This document shows, piece after piece, positions 31,921 through 38,327 of a stretch of DNA of 38,327 bases (positions within the stretch are counted from its first letter, which is position 1; every line of letters starts with the position of its first letter). This DNA comes from Burkholderiaceae bacterium (GTDB lineage Bacteria > Pseudomonadota > Gammaproteobacteria > Burkholderiales > Burkholderiaceae_F). A program made the position numbers and the translations under genes. Location of the stretch: positions 1 to 38,327 of the forward strand of contig JACCYC010000248.1 in the NCBI GenBank assembly GCA_013696665.1. The letters run 5' to 3'. The notes under the pieces were generated by a model. The model was not told the DNA's origin. It made no database searches and saw nothing but the letters and a program-made list of their open reading frames with translations.

Positions 31921-32502
31921 CTATTGCGCCCAGCGCGAATGGCGCGGGAGTGACGCCTGCAGAAAAATCATTTGATCCGCGAGGATACGGCGATTGCTCA
32001 AAATGAAACCTTCATTGCGGCACACCGCGTACGGGACATAAATTAGCGGCATGTTGGCTTCTTCGGGTCGGCGATTACCCTTGCGCGTGTTGCACGAGCG
32101 GCACGCGGTGACGACGTTGGTCCACTCGTGAAGCCCGCCGCGTGACACCGGCAGGATGTGCTCTACCGTTAACTCGCTTTCTGAAAAACGATTACTGCAG
32201 TAGGCGCAGGTCTGGCGGTCGCGTACGAACAGCCGGTGCTTGGTCAACCCGACGTGTGCGTGGCCGTAGGGAATGCGGTGTCGGCCGCGGATCATCACGA
32301 TCGAGCTGGTAACGAACTCCGACCGATAACCGGTCGCCTCTTGAATCCCGCCCGCCATGCCAAACAGGTTCTCGCCGAGTTCAGTTAGAACTTTGCCGGA
32401 CGCGTAGTAACGCGCGGCACGCTGCATCAAGGCCCACCGGACCGGTTGTCCGTGTGAATCAATGATCAGAATCTTGGCGGTTATCTCGGATCCATACCAC
32501 AT
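31921..32502 (-). CDS. HNH endonuclease
   Basis: A 193-residue protein. The HNH module lies at about 95-145: VRDRQTCAYCSNRF has CxxC at 99/102, ELTVEHILPVSRGG gives the His at 115, EWTNVVTACRSCNTRKG gives N129 and a second CxxC at 134/137. This is the HNH_5/McrA-like zinc-stabilised type. The first 90 residues (SEITAKILIIDSHGQPVRW) form an extra N-terminal domain common to chromosomal HNH proteins of betaproteobacteria. ATG at 32502 lacks a clear ribosome site. No methyltransferase or phage genes are adjacent, so it is neither an obvious restriction enzyme nor a phage packaging nuclease. Its physiological target is unknown. Confidence 0.9.
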   Translation of the reverse strand: MWYGSEITAKILIIDSHGQPVRWALMQRAARYYASGKVLTELGENLFGMAGGIQEATGYRSEFVTSSIVMIRGRHRIPYGHAHVGLTKHRLFVRDRQTCAYCSNRFSESELTVEHILPVSRGGLHEWTNVVTACRSCNTRKGNRRPEEANMPLIYVPYAVCRNEGFILSNRRILADQMIFLQASLPRHSRWAQ

Positions 32503-32559
32503 GGCAGAAGGAATTGTGCCACGAGCATGTCCCGCCCTCGTACTTTCATCAGTGGCCGG

Positions 32560-33051
32560 TTAATCGCTACGACCGCCGTCCTGGATCGACCACGGATCAA
32601 GTCCGGTCTCGGTTCGCTTGACCACGCCTGCAGGATCGAAGTAGATAAACATCGCTGCCTTGAATCCGCCGTGGGTGAGGTACCGGTACATCCACGCGCT
32701 TTCGTTGCGCAACTTGTATACGAACGTTTCAGCGGGTTGCCCGAATTCACGCAGCACGTCGCTTCTCGAATCTTTTCCGGACTGAACGCGGGCAAAGGCG
32801 GCATCGGTCATCATCTGCTCGACACGCGCCAGCCGTCCTTGCGCGTCAAAATCTGCATTCCAAACTGATTGATCAAATGGCTGATTCGAATACTGCAGCC
32901 GGGTGCCACCACCGGCGAGCGAGTGACTGGCCGTCGGATTGCCAAGCTTCGCGCGCGCTTGATCCAACGTCGTATGCGGCGAGAGCGATTGCGGAGTGGC
33001 ACACGCCACCAGCGCAACCACTGATGCAACGGCCAATAACAGTGTCTTCAA
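32560..33051 (-). CDS. Lipoprotein with BamE-like (SmpA/OmlA) fold
   Basis: A 163-residue lipoprotein. The signal MKTLLLAVASVVALVAC has a lipobox with Cys at 17. Two copies of a BamE-like motif are visible: LDQARAKLGNPTASHSLAGGG near 29-49 and SRSDVLREFGQPAETFVYKL near 95-114, each a short helix, G-x-P and a strand. This resembles small outer-membrane lipoproteins with SmpA/OmlA-like folds, but it is not BamE itself. The start is TTG at 33051 with AGGA six bases upstream; no ATG gives a complete signal. It lies 91 bp downstream of the response regulator on the same strand. Confidence 0.85.
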   Translation of the reverse strand: MKTLLLAVASVVALVACATPQSLSPHTTLDQARAKLGNPTASHSLAGGGTRLQYSNQPFDQSVWNADFDAQGRLARVEQMMTDAAFARVQSGKDSRSDVLREFGQPAETFVYKLRNESAWMYRYLTHGGFKAAMFIYFDPAGVVKRTETGLDPWSIQDGGRSD

Positions 33052-33142
33052 CGGGGTCCTTTCGATTCCCGGTACATCAGAGGTTCCGCGAATTTACGCT
33101 CGCAGCTTCTGCAAGGTCGCGGTAGCGACACAGTCCAACTGT

Positions 33143-33817
33143 CTAAGCGATCTGCCTGAGACAGTAAATTGCTTCCAGGTATCCCCTCAGGCGCTCAAAT
33201 TGCACCGGCTTGTGAACAAGAACTGAGCCGGGCGGAAGCGATCCCAGTGCGGCGATCTTGTCAGCGCTCATGCCGGTCGCAACAATTACGGGCAGCCGCG
33301 CGGTGCGCGCATCCTTGCGCAGCGCGTATAGGGTGTCGATGCCGTTCAATGCCGGAAGGCCGAGGTCCAGGATCAGAACATCTGGCACGCGTGAGCCGAG
33401 AGCGAGCAGCGCCTGCACCCCGTCAAACGCAAAGCGCAGCTCCACGGGTAAACCGATAGAGCGCAGCTTCGTCTGGTATAGCTCCCGAAAAAAAGGATCG
33501 TCTTCTGCAATCAACACATCGAGCGCCGCGTCCGGTTTCGGCTGCTCGCTCGCGTTCCGGCCAGCTTCCTCAGATTCCGGTTCGACCTTTACGTCTTCTA
33601 CTACAGGACGTTCCGCCAGCCCCCGATCACGCAACAGCGCGAGGACCGAGTCCGGCAGGATGCGACGGTGCCCGCCCGCGGTGCGCCAGGCCTTGAGTGC
33701 GCCCCGTTCCACTAATAGTTGCACCGAGGTTGTCGAGAGAGACAAAGCATCTGCCGCTTCTTTGACTGTCAAAAAGAGTCCCGCCGCAGTTCGGCTTTCC
33801 AATTCTTGGCTTGTCAT
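33143..33817 (-). CDS. Response regulator with N-terminal excisionase-type HTH and C-terminal receiver
   Basis: A 224-residue protein. Residues about 15-65 are a MerR/excisionase-like helix-turn-helix: FLTVKEAADALSLSTTSVQLLVERGALKAWRTAGGHRRI. An acidic linker follows (EPESEEAG). Residues 99-221 are a receiver domain with acidic pocket E105/D106/D107, phosphoacceptor D151 (LILDLGLPALNG), T181 and K203, all intact. The DNA-binding domain is thus N-terminal, opposite to normal OmpR or NarL regulators. No histidine kinase is adjacent, so its partner must be encoded elsewhere. ATG at 33817 follows a 255-bp gap shared with the divergent secreted protein gene. Confidence 0.92.
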   Translation of the reverse strand: MTSQELESRTAAGLFLTVKEAADALSLSTTSVQLLVERGALKAWRTAGGHRRILPDSVLALLRDRGLAERPVVEDVKVEPESEEAGRNASEQPKPDAALDVLIAEDDPFFRELYQTKLRSIGLPVELRFAFDGVQALLALGSRVPDVLILDLGLPALNGIDTLYALRKDARTARLPVIVATGMSADKIAALGSLPPGSVLVHKPVQFERLRGYLEAIYCLRQIA

Positions 33818-34072
33818 CTACGCGCGGCTAGGGAGGTCAGTGGTGGCTCACTCATCGGCGCGCCCCTGTTGATCGTCGAAGGAGTTTAAACGAAAGAAAC
33901 GAATTAGCTGAAATTCATCAAATGCGTTGGAGCCACCTGCGCCTATTGAGCGTAGTCTGTTGCTGGGCCACGGAGAGTGGAACTGTCTGTTTTTACAGTT
34001 GAATTCCGCCCTTGAGCAGCTTGCAATTCGGTTCTAATGCTTTTAACGAATTTAACGCCTTTGGTGACCAAA
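33818..34072. promoter_or_regulatory. Divergent intergenic region between the regulator and the secreted protein gene
   Basis: No gene is seen. It contains a short palindromic hairpin, AACTGT at 33982-33987 with ACAGTT at 33996-34001, and an AT-richer end with TCTAAT at 34034-34039, which could be a -10 for the rightward gene. It is a natural site for the adjacent response regulator to act on, but no repeated binding motif stands out. Confidence 0.35.
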
Positions 34073-34405
34073 ATGATTAAAACGATTCTTGCGGTTCTCT
34101 CGACAGCGATCCTGATGGCAGCCAGCTCTACCGCGCTGGCCAACACCAACCAGGCCGCCGTCGGAGTGTCGATCCGAATCGTCGACTCCTGTGGCGTCGT
34201 GCAAATGTCCGGAAATGTTCAGATCCGCTGCCGCAGCGACCAGGCGTCAGCCGCAAAATCGGGCCTGACCAGGATCAGCCCCGCTAGCACGACGCAGCAG
34301 TGGTGCAGTACTGGCGCCGAGTCGAACAGCGATGCAGCTAAACCGACCTGTGTGGCTAAGCGCGCTGCAGGTTACGAGCTGCAACTTGTCACGATGACGT
34401 TCTAA
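34073..34405 (+). CDS. Small secreted protein, possibly fimbrial-subunit-like
   Basis: A 110-residue protein with a Sec signal peptide, MIKTILAVLSTAILMAASSTALA, cleaved before NTNQAAVG. The mature 87 residues start with AVGVSIRIVDSCGVV, reminiscent of the first strand of SCPU/pilin domains (VSATVxxSCxV), and end in LQLVTMTF, similar to the VTF ending of the SCPU protein at 36490-36984. It has four cysteines, consistent with two disulfides. It is much shorter than a standard SCPU domain, so it may be a minor subunit, a divergent relative, or unrelated. An ATG 36 bases upstream is less likely because it would precede the signal peptide. Confidence 0.65.
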   Translation: MIKTILAVLSTAILMAASSTALANTNQAAVGVSIRIVDSCGVVQMSGNVQIRCRSDQASAAKSGLTRISPASTTQQWCSTGAESNSDAAKPTCVAKRAAGYELQLVTMTF

Positions 34406-34509
34406 GACGCATCGGGCCGACCGCTGTCGCTCCAGACTTCTAGAAGCTCGCCCTAACGCACGCACGTACCTGCATTTTCAAACGGGCATCGCACATCAGC
34501 GCAAGCCAA

Positions 34510-34526
34510 CCGCCCCATCGAGGCGG
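34510..34526 (-). terminator. Weak hairpin downstream of the small lipoprotein gene
   Basis: CCGCC at 34510-34514 pairs with GGCGG at 34522-34526 around a 7-base loop, 11 bp past the stop of the leftward lipoprotein gene. There is no clear T-run, so this is a low-confidence terminator. Confidence 0.25.
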
Positions 34527-34537
34527 GGGTAGTCGAT

Positions 34538-34729
34538 TTACTGCTCCGAGGTTGCGCGCTTTTGCGGCAGATTGACCCAGACAACATACGTGCCATATCG
34601 CTTGGCAGCTTGCTCAACGGCCGCCATGTATTGGCGATCGACCGAATCATCCGTCGCTTGCATTGTCGGAATCGAGCTGCAGCCAGCCATAGACGAAACG
34701 GCAAGCGCCGCGATCAGTGCCTTTCTCAT
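34538..34729 (-). CDS. Small lipoprotein, 63 residues
   Basis: A short gene with an excellent ribosome site (GGAGG four bases before ATG at 34729). The signal MRKALIAALAVSSMAGC ends in lipobox MAGC with Cys at 17. The mature protein has only about 47 residues: SSIPTMQATDDSVDRQYMAAVEQ-type polar start, then an amphipathic helix and RYGTYVVWVNLPQKR, a short beta-like end. The VDRQYM/AKRYG pattern looks like other small lipoproteins in betaproteobacteria, with no known function. It is convergent with the small secreted protein gene and divergent from the CYTH-CHAD gene. Confidence 0.8.
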   Translation of the reverse strand: MRKALIAALAVSSMAGCSSIPTMQATDDSVDRQYMAAVEQAAKRYGTYVVWVNLPQKRATSEQ

Positions 34730-34925
34730 AGTGCCTCCACAAGTTGCGCACACGCAGGCTCGCTGCGCTGCTCGGAACTCTACGCCCGCCAGCCGCCGAC
34801 GCAATACCCTTGTGACAAAACCGGCGTAGCCACGACGAAATCGTGTTGGACCAACCTGGCGCTTCGCCTCAAGGGAACTGGCTGGATCCGCGCTCTACAC
34901 TGCTTTGATGCGGCGCGCACCACCC

Positions 34926-36458
34926 ATGGAGATCGAGCTCAAGTTACAACTGCGTCCCGAGCACATCGACCGTTTCAGGCGAAGCAGGGTTTTATCGAAG
35001 GCTGGCTGCAACGAGGTCGATATCGACAACGTCTACTTCGACACTGCGGACCGGTTGTTGCAGCGCCACCAGATGACGCTGCGAGTGCGACGCTTGGACG
35101 GGGGCTGGTTGCAGACACTGAAGCAGCAGGCAACACGCGGGGCGGTCAGTCAGCGAGGTGAATGGGAAACACCCGCCCGGGTGGTGGGCGGTCAGGGACG
35201 GATCAATCTTGCACGGTTGTCGGAATCGCCGCTACCGGCGTTGCTCGCCAAACAAAAAAGTCCTGTCCGGCTTCAGCCGATGTTTAAAACCCATGTTCGG
35301 CGCACACAATGGATCGTTACGCGAGGCGACGCCACGATAGAAGTAGCGCTCGACATCGGAGAAATCACCGCCGCCGCGGCGCAGGGAGCATTGCGGGAAA
35401 CGATTTGTGAAGTCGAACTGGAACTCAAGCATGCACTACGTGGAAATGGTCCGACCGCGCTGCTCAACCTGGCGCTTGAGTTACTCGATGGCTCCGGAAA
35501 AGCTGCCCCATCCTTGACCCCGGTCGCGCGTAGCAAAGCGGAACGTGGCTATCAATTGGTGGCGCAGCAACCCCCGGCGGCGGTCAGGGCGTCTGCCAAG
35601 GGATTTGCAGGAAGCGTAGGAAGCAAATCGACCACCGCGACCGCGGCGCGAGCTGTCGTCGCGCACGGCCTGTCTGTACTGACCGCGAACGTCGAGTGCC
35701 TGCTGCGTTACGACGATCCGGAGTATGTGCATCAGTCGCGTGTGGCATTGCGGCGCGTGCGGTCCGCTATCCGGCTGTTGGATAGCGAGCAGAAAGATGT
35801 GCCGGGATCGTTGGTCGACGAGCTGCGGTGGTTTGCGAGCGCTCTGGGTGAGGCGCGCGACTGGGATGTGATCACGAATGAAACGCTACCGTCGTTGATT
35901 GCGAATATGGGTCTCGACGGCGCGAAGCGACTCGTTGCAAGAGCTGATGCAAGGCGCCGTCAGGCCGGCGAAAATGTTCGCAAGTCTGCCCTGTCGGCGC
36001 GCTACGGTGCGTTGGTCCTTAATGGCGAGAAGTGGTCGTTGACATCCGCACCGGCCGACGCCGAGTTGCTTACCGCCGTCGCCGCGCCCTCGTTACAAGC
36101 GGCATCGAAGAAATTATTCAAAGCTGCGCGCTTTTTCACTGCGCTGACACCTGAGAGACGGCATCAGGTGCGAATCCTTGCCAAGCGGCTCCGTTATGCG
36201 CTTGATACGTTCGCCGTTGTGTTGCCAAAGCGGGCAACCGAGCGCTACGTCGCTGCGCTGTCTGACTTGCAGGATGTGCTGGGTGAGTTGAACGATGCAT
36301 CCGTGACGACGACGGTGTTGCCGCAACTGACGCAATCATCGCGGATCAGAAAGGCAGTTCAGCAGTCGATGGATTCAGTTGAGCCAAGCCGCGTCCGAGA
36401 CACCGAGGAAAAGCTGTTGAAGCTTTCGAAGCTTCAGACGCTGTGGGCCAGCGAATAA
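34926..36458 (+). CDS. CYTH-CHAD domain protein (inorganic triphosphatase-like)
   Basis: A 510-residue protein. The N-terminal CYTH domain starts with the ExExK signature (MEIELK, E2/E4/K6) and continues with VYFDTADRLLQ, LRVRRLDGGWLQTLKQ, EVALDIGEI and CEVELELKHAL, completing the triphosphate tunnel at about 1-200. E. coli YgiF of this type hydrolyses inorganic triphosphate. The C-terminal CHAD domain (about 240-510) is helical and rich in histidine and basic residues: YVHQSRVALRRVRSAIRLL and HQVRILAKRLRYALDTF are its two repeats. CHAD domains bind polyphosphate. The start at 34926 puts the ExExK motif at the very N-terminus; ATG at 34908 adds six residues. The neighbours are unrelated, so a stand-alone polyphosphate/triphosphate role is likely. 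Confidence 0.93.
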   Translation: MEIELKLQLRPEHIDRFRRSRVLSKAGCNEVDIDNVYFDTADRLLQRHQMTLRVRRLDGGWLQTLKQQATRGAVSQRGEWETPARVVGGQGRINLARLSESPLPALLAKQKSPVRLQPMFKTHVRRTQWIVTRGDATIEVALDIGEITAAAAQGALRETICEVELELKHALRGNGPTALLNLALELLDGSGKAAPSLTPVARSKAERGYQLVAQQPPAAVRASAKGFAGSVGSKSTTATAARAVVAHGLSVLTANVECLLRYDDPEYVHQSRVALRRVRSAIRLLDSEQKDVPGSLVDELRWFASALGEARDWDVITNETLPSLIANMGLDGAKRLVARADARRRQAGENVRKSALSARYGALVLNGEKWSLTSAPADAELLTAVAAPSLQAASKKLFKAARFFTALTPERRHQVRILAKRLRYALDTFAVVLPKRATERYVAALSDLQDVLGELNDASVTTTVLPQLTQSSRIRKAVQQSMDSVEPSRVRDTEEKLLKLSKLQTLWASE

Positions 36459-36489
36459 TCACATCGCGGTGGCTTCACCGACAGCCTGC

Positions 36490-36984
36490 TCAGAACGTTA
36501 CAGTCAGCAGCAGCGTTTCCAGATAAGCCCCTGGCGGTACCTGCTGGCCCGCGGGTATCAATCCTCGCAGGGTTTGCACAGTCGACTCCACTGGTTTTCC
36601 GTTAGTGATTGGGAACGTGCCGCCGGGAAATGTCCCGCAGCCTGCGTTGCCCCAAAACGCGGACGTGCTGCCCTGGTAGATGTTGTATCCGAGGGTTGCC
36701 GCCGGAAGCGTCTGGCGCTGCATCGTACGGCCAAGCGCTCCTGTGCAGGTGTTTGACGACCCGTTGGAAAGCATCATGCTCCATGAGACATTCTCCTGGC
36801 CACCGGCGAGATGCGTGCACGTCAGCGTCATGGTTGCGTTCGCTGTCACCTCGGAGATTGAATCGTAGGTAAGGAAATTAACCGACCCGCCACTCGCAAC
36901 GCTGCACGAATACGCCGCCGAAGCGGGTGCGCTCACGCCTAGCAGCACAAGCGCGAGTAGCAGAGCAGTTGATGGAGTTTTCAT
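36490..36984 (-). CDS. Spore coat protein U (SCPU) domain protein, Csu-like pilus subunit
   Basis: A 164-residue secreted protein. The signal peptide (MKTPSTALLLALVLLGVSAPASA) is cleaved near residue 23. The mature part is a single SCPU domain: VNFLTYDSISEVTANATMTLTC, an internal Cys pair (TCTHL and NTCTG), LGYNIYQGS, WGNAGCG and a final LETLLLTVTF strand. SCPU proteins are subunits or tip adhesins of archaic chaperone-usher pili. Its ATG overlaps the TGA of the usher gene (ATGA), so it is made with the usher, in the position of the terminal adhesin gene in Csu operons. Known tip proteins such as CsuE are about twice as long, so this one is a single-domain version. Confidence 0.9.
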   Translation of the reverse strand: MKTPSTALLLALVLLGVSAPASAAYSCSVASGGSVNFLTYDSISEVTANATMTLTCTHLAGGQENVSWSMMLSNGSSNTCTGALGRTMQRQTLPAATLGYNIYQGSTSAFWGNAGCGTFPGGTFPITNGKPVESTVQTLRGLIPAGQQVPPGAYLETLLLTVTF

Positions 36985-38327
36985 TTGCGCAGCGGCCTGC
37001 AGATAAACGGCCCCAACTTCGGCATCGCGTCTGTCTTCGAAGCAGCGAACGCGACGTCAAACCCGCAGCGCCCACTCGCGAGTTCGGCTGTGAAACTCGA
37101 GTTACCGGGAAGATCCGGCACGAAGACTTCCCCATCGTGGCCCACGAAGTAGCGCTGCGTGGTTCCGACGATCTGCACGTCCGACCCGGCCGGCAGATGT
37201 GAACCGTCGGCGAGTTTCACTTCGAGAATCGCGCTCGTGCGTCTGCGCGCGTCGTATTCGGCGATCGCGCCAGAACGGAACTGCGGAATGATGCGCATTT
37301 CGCGGCTCTTGATCGCAACGTCGATCGGAATGTCGCGTTCGTCGATCGTGATCCGGTTCGCCGAATAGGGCGTCAGCCGTGGCAGCAGTACCTGGCCGTA
37401 ACGGTCGGTACGTCCCAAGAGGTTGCCTTCGTGAAAGACGCGTATTCCTTCAATCTCACCGACGCTTACGAGCCCAAAGCTGTCCGTGATCGGACGGCTC
37501 GCGAATGTATGTCCGGCGATGGCACCGAAGCCGCCGCTTGCTGTCGCACGCGCAGCAGTTTCACCTTCGAACGAAGAGGCTTCCAGGGTGTACACGCCAT
37601 AGCGCCACGTGTAGCCAAGACTTGCGTCGAATTGCTGACGGGTCGTCGCGCGCAGTCGGTAGCCGATTCCTTCATCGCTTGGAAGCGCGCGTTGTACTGC
37701 GGCGCCGGCGTAAGAAGAGCGGGTACCGGTACCTGCTCCGCTTGTCGTAGAGGCTTCACCTGTCACGCTGGTGCGGCCGTCGAGTGCCATTGTCAGCGTC
37801 GCAAAGGCTGATGTCTGTCCGAAAACGCCAAATGACCGCGACGTTGAAACAGTAAGGAACGTGCCTTGCGCCAGCGTCACTGAATACGACAAGGCAACGG
37901 TGTCTACGCCCGCAAGGCCACGGTAACGCTGTGCCGCCCAGGCAACGCCGATTGAACCTGCCTGCCCCAGGTTCAGCCCAGCCGACGCCTGCGACTGCCG
38001 CTGCATAACCAAGGATGACAAATCACCCACCAGGCGAAATTGCGGACTGGCCCAGACCGAGCGCGCGCCGAAGTTGAAACGGCGGCCCTGATACTCATAT
38101 CCGCCGATCCACAACTGTCCGCGGCCGTCGCGCCCGTCGCTAAGCGCCGCGCCCGCAGTGACAATGCCCAGCAATCCGACCGAGACATCGGCTGTAGCAC
38201 CGGCCGCTCGCACGATGTCGTCAGCTTCGAAACGTCCCTCCACGGTCAGGCGGTCGCTGAGACCGCGCCGCCAGTAGCCGGAGGCGAGTGGGCCACCGTA
38301 GTCGAAGCTCGACAGCCCGTAGTTCTC
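36981..38327 (-). CDS. Fimbrial usher (archaic/Csu-type), partial
   Basis: The C-terminal 448 residues of an outer membrane usher, open at the right window edge; the true start lies outside. The visible part starts in the beta-barrel (ENYGLSSFDYGGPLASGYWRR), with repeated strand signatures such as GLSDRLTVEGRFE and YSVTLAQGTFLTVSTSRSFG. It continues through the plug-flanking strands to ILEVKLADGSHLPAGSDV and the C-terminal domains with ASGRCGFDVAF and FICRPLRK. The frame is uninterrupted across the edge, and an internal GTG at 38243 is not the start. It is followed by the SCPU gene with overlapping stop/start. A chaperone gene would be expected further upstream, outside the window. Confidence 0.9.
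   Translation of the reverse strand, partial: ENYGLSSFDYGGPLASGYWRRGLSDRLTVEGRFEADDIVRAAGATADVSVGLLGIVTAGAALSDGRDGRGQLWIGGYEYQGRRFNFGARSVWASPQFRLVGDLSSLVMQRQSQASAGLNLGQAGSIGVAWAAQRYRGLAGVDTVALSYSVTLAQGTFLTVSTSRSFGVFGQTSAFATLTMALDGRTSVTGEASTTSGAGTGTRSSYAGAAVQRALPSDEGIGYRLRATTRQQFDASLGYTWRYGVYTLEASSFEGETAARATASGGFGAIAGHTFASRPITDSFGLVSVGEIEGIRVFHEGNLLGRTDRYGQVLLPRLTPYSANRITIDERDIPIDVAIKSREMRIIPQFRSGAIAEYDARRRTSAILEVKLADGSHLPAGSDVQIVGTTQRYFVGHDGEVFVPDLPGNSSFTAELASGRCGFDVAFAASKTDAMPKLGPFICRPLRK

Noticed and set aside
31921..32502. HNH gene as part of a mobile element or restriction system
   Set aside because: No methyltransferase, integrase, terminal repeats or phage genes were seen around it; it looks like an ordinary chromosomal gene.
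1..38327. tRNA, rRNA, CRISPR arrays or insertion sequences
   Set aside because: No regularly spaced repeats, transposase motifs, cloverleaf-like sequences or rRNA-like stretches were noticed; a covariance-model scan was not possible, so very small RNAs could have been missed.

Overview
The window reads as chromosomal DNA of a betaproteobacterium, most likely Burkholderiales. The evidence is a Bug/TctC-type solute receptor and the gene order FmdB-like zinc ribbon, DUF502, aspS, nudB, EEP nuclease-fold protein, clsB, together with a GC-rich, densely packed, largely translationally coupled layout. No rRNA, tRNA, CRISPR array, transposase or phage module was recognised. Taxonomy is inferred from gene content only.

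Region 1 (1-6.8 kb) looks like a catabolic or assimilation locus built around a short divergent promoter at about 4.35 kb. Leftward run a ComA-family phosphosulfolactate synthase-like protein, a family 5 ABC substrate-binding protein, an iron-containing alcohol dehydrogenase and a PuuD-type class I glutamine amidotransferase. Rightward run a formylglycine-type sulfatase and a Bug-family receptor. The combination suggests processing of an organosulfur compound, but the substrate is unknown. Region 2 (6.8-11.4 kb) holds two small ORFs either side of a strong terminator, a lipoprotein, and a large class III cyclase/ATPase/TPR protein divergent from a methyltransferase.

Region 3 (11.5-17.2 kb, leftward) contains a coupled lipid-phosphate cassette (lipid kinase, calcineurin-like phosphoesterase, PAP2 phosphatase), a conserved unknown, a methyltransferase and a glutamine synthetase-like ligase. 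Region 4 (17.3-24.9 kb, rightward) is the housekeeping run: FmdB-like protein, DUF502, aspS, nudB, a periplasmic SRPBCC protein, a large lipoprotein, an EEP hydrolase and cardiolipin synthase clsB. A convergent gluconokinase follows.

Region 5 (25.5-30.8 kb) is the ligase-associated DNA repair operon: metallo-beta-lactamase exonuclease, ATP-dependent ligase and Lhr-type helicase, all overlapping by start/stop codons. The usual fourth member, the PdeM endonuclease, is not in the window. Region 6 (30.8-34.7 kb) is a set of small single genes: a lysine/alanine-rich SWIB protein, a small membrane protein, an HNH endonuclease, lipoproteins, a response regulator with an N-terminal excisionase-type HTH, and a small secreted protein. 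Region 7 (34.9-38.3 kb) holds a CYTH-CHAD protein and the end of an archaic chaperone-usher (Csu-like) locus, running off the right edge as a partial usher.
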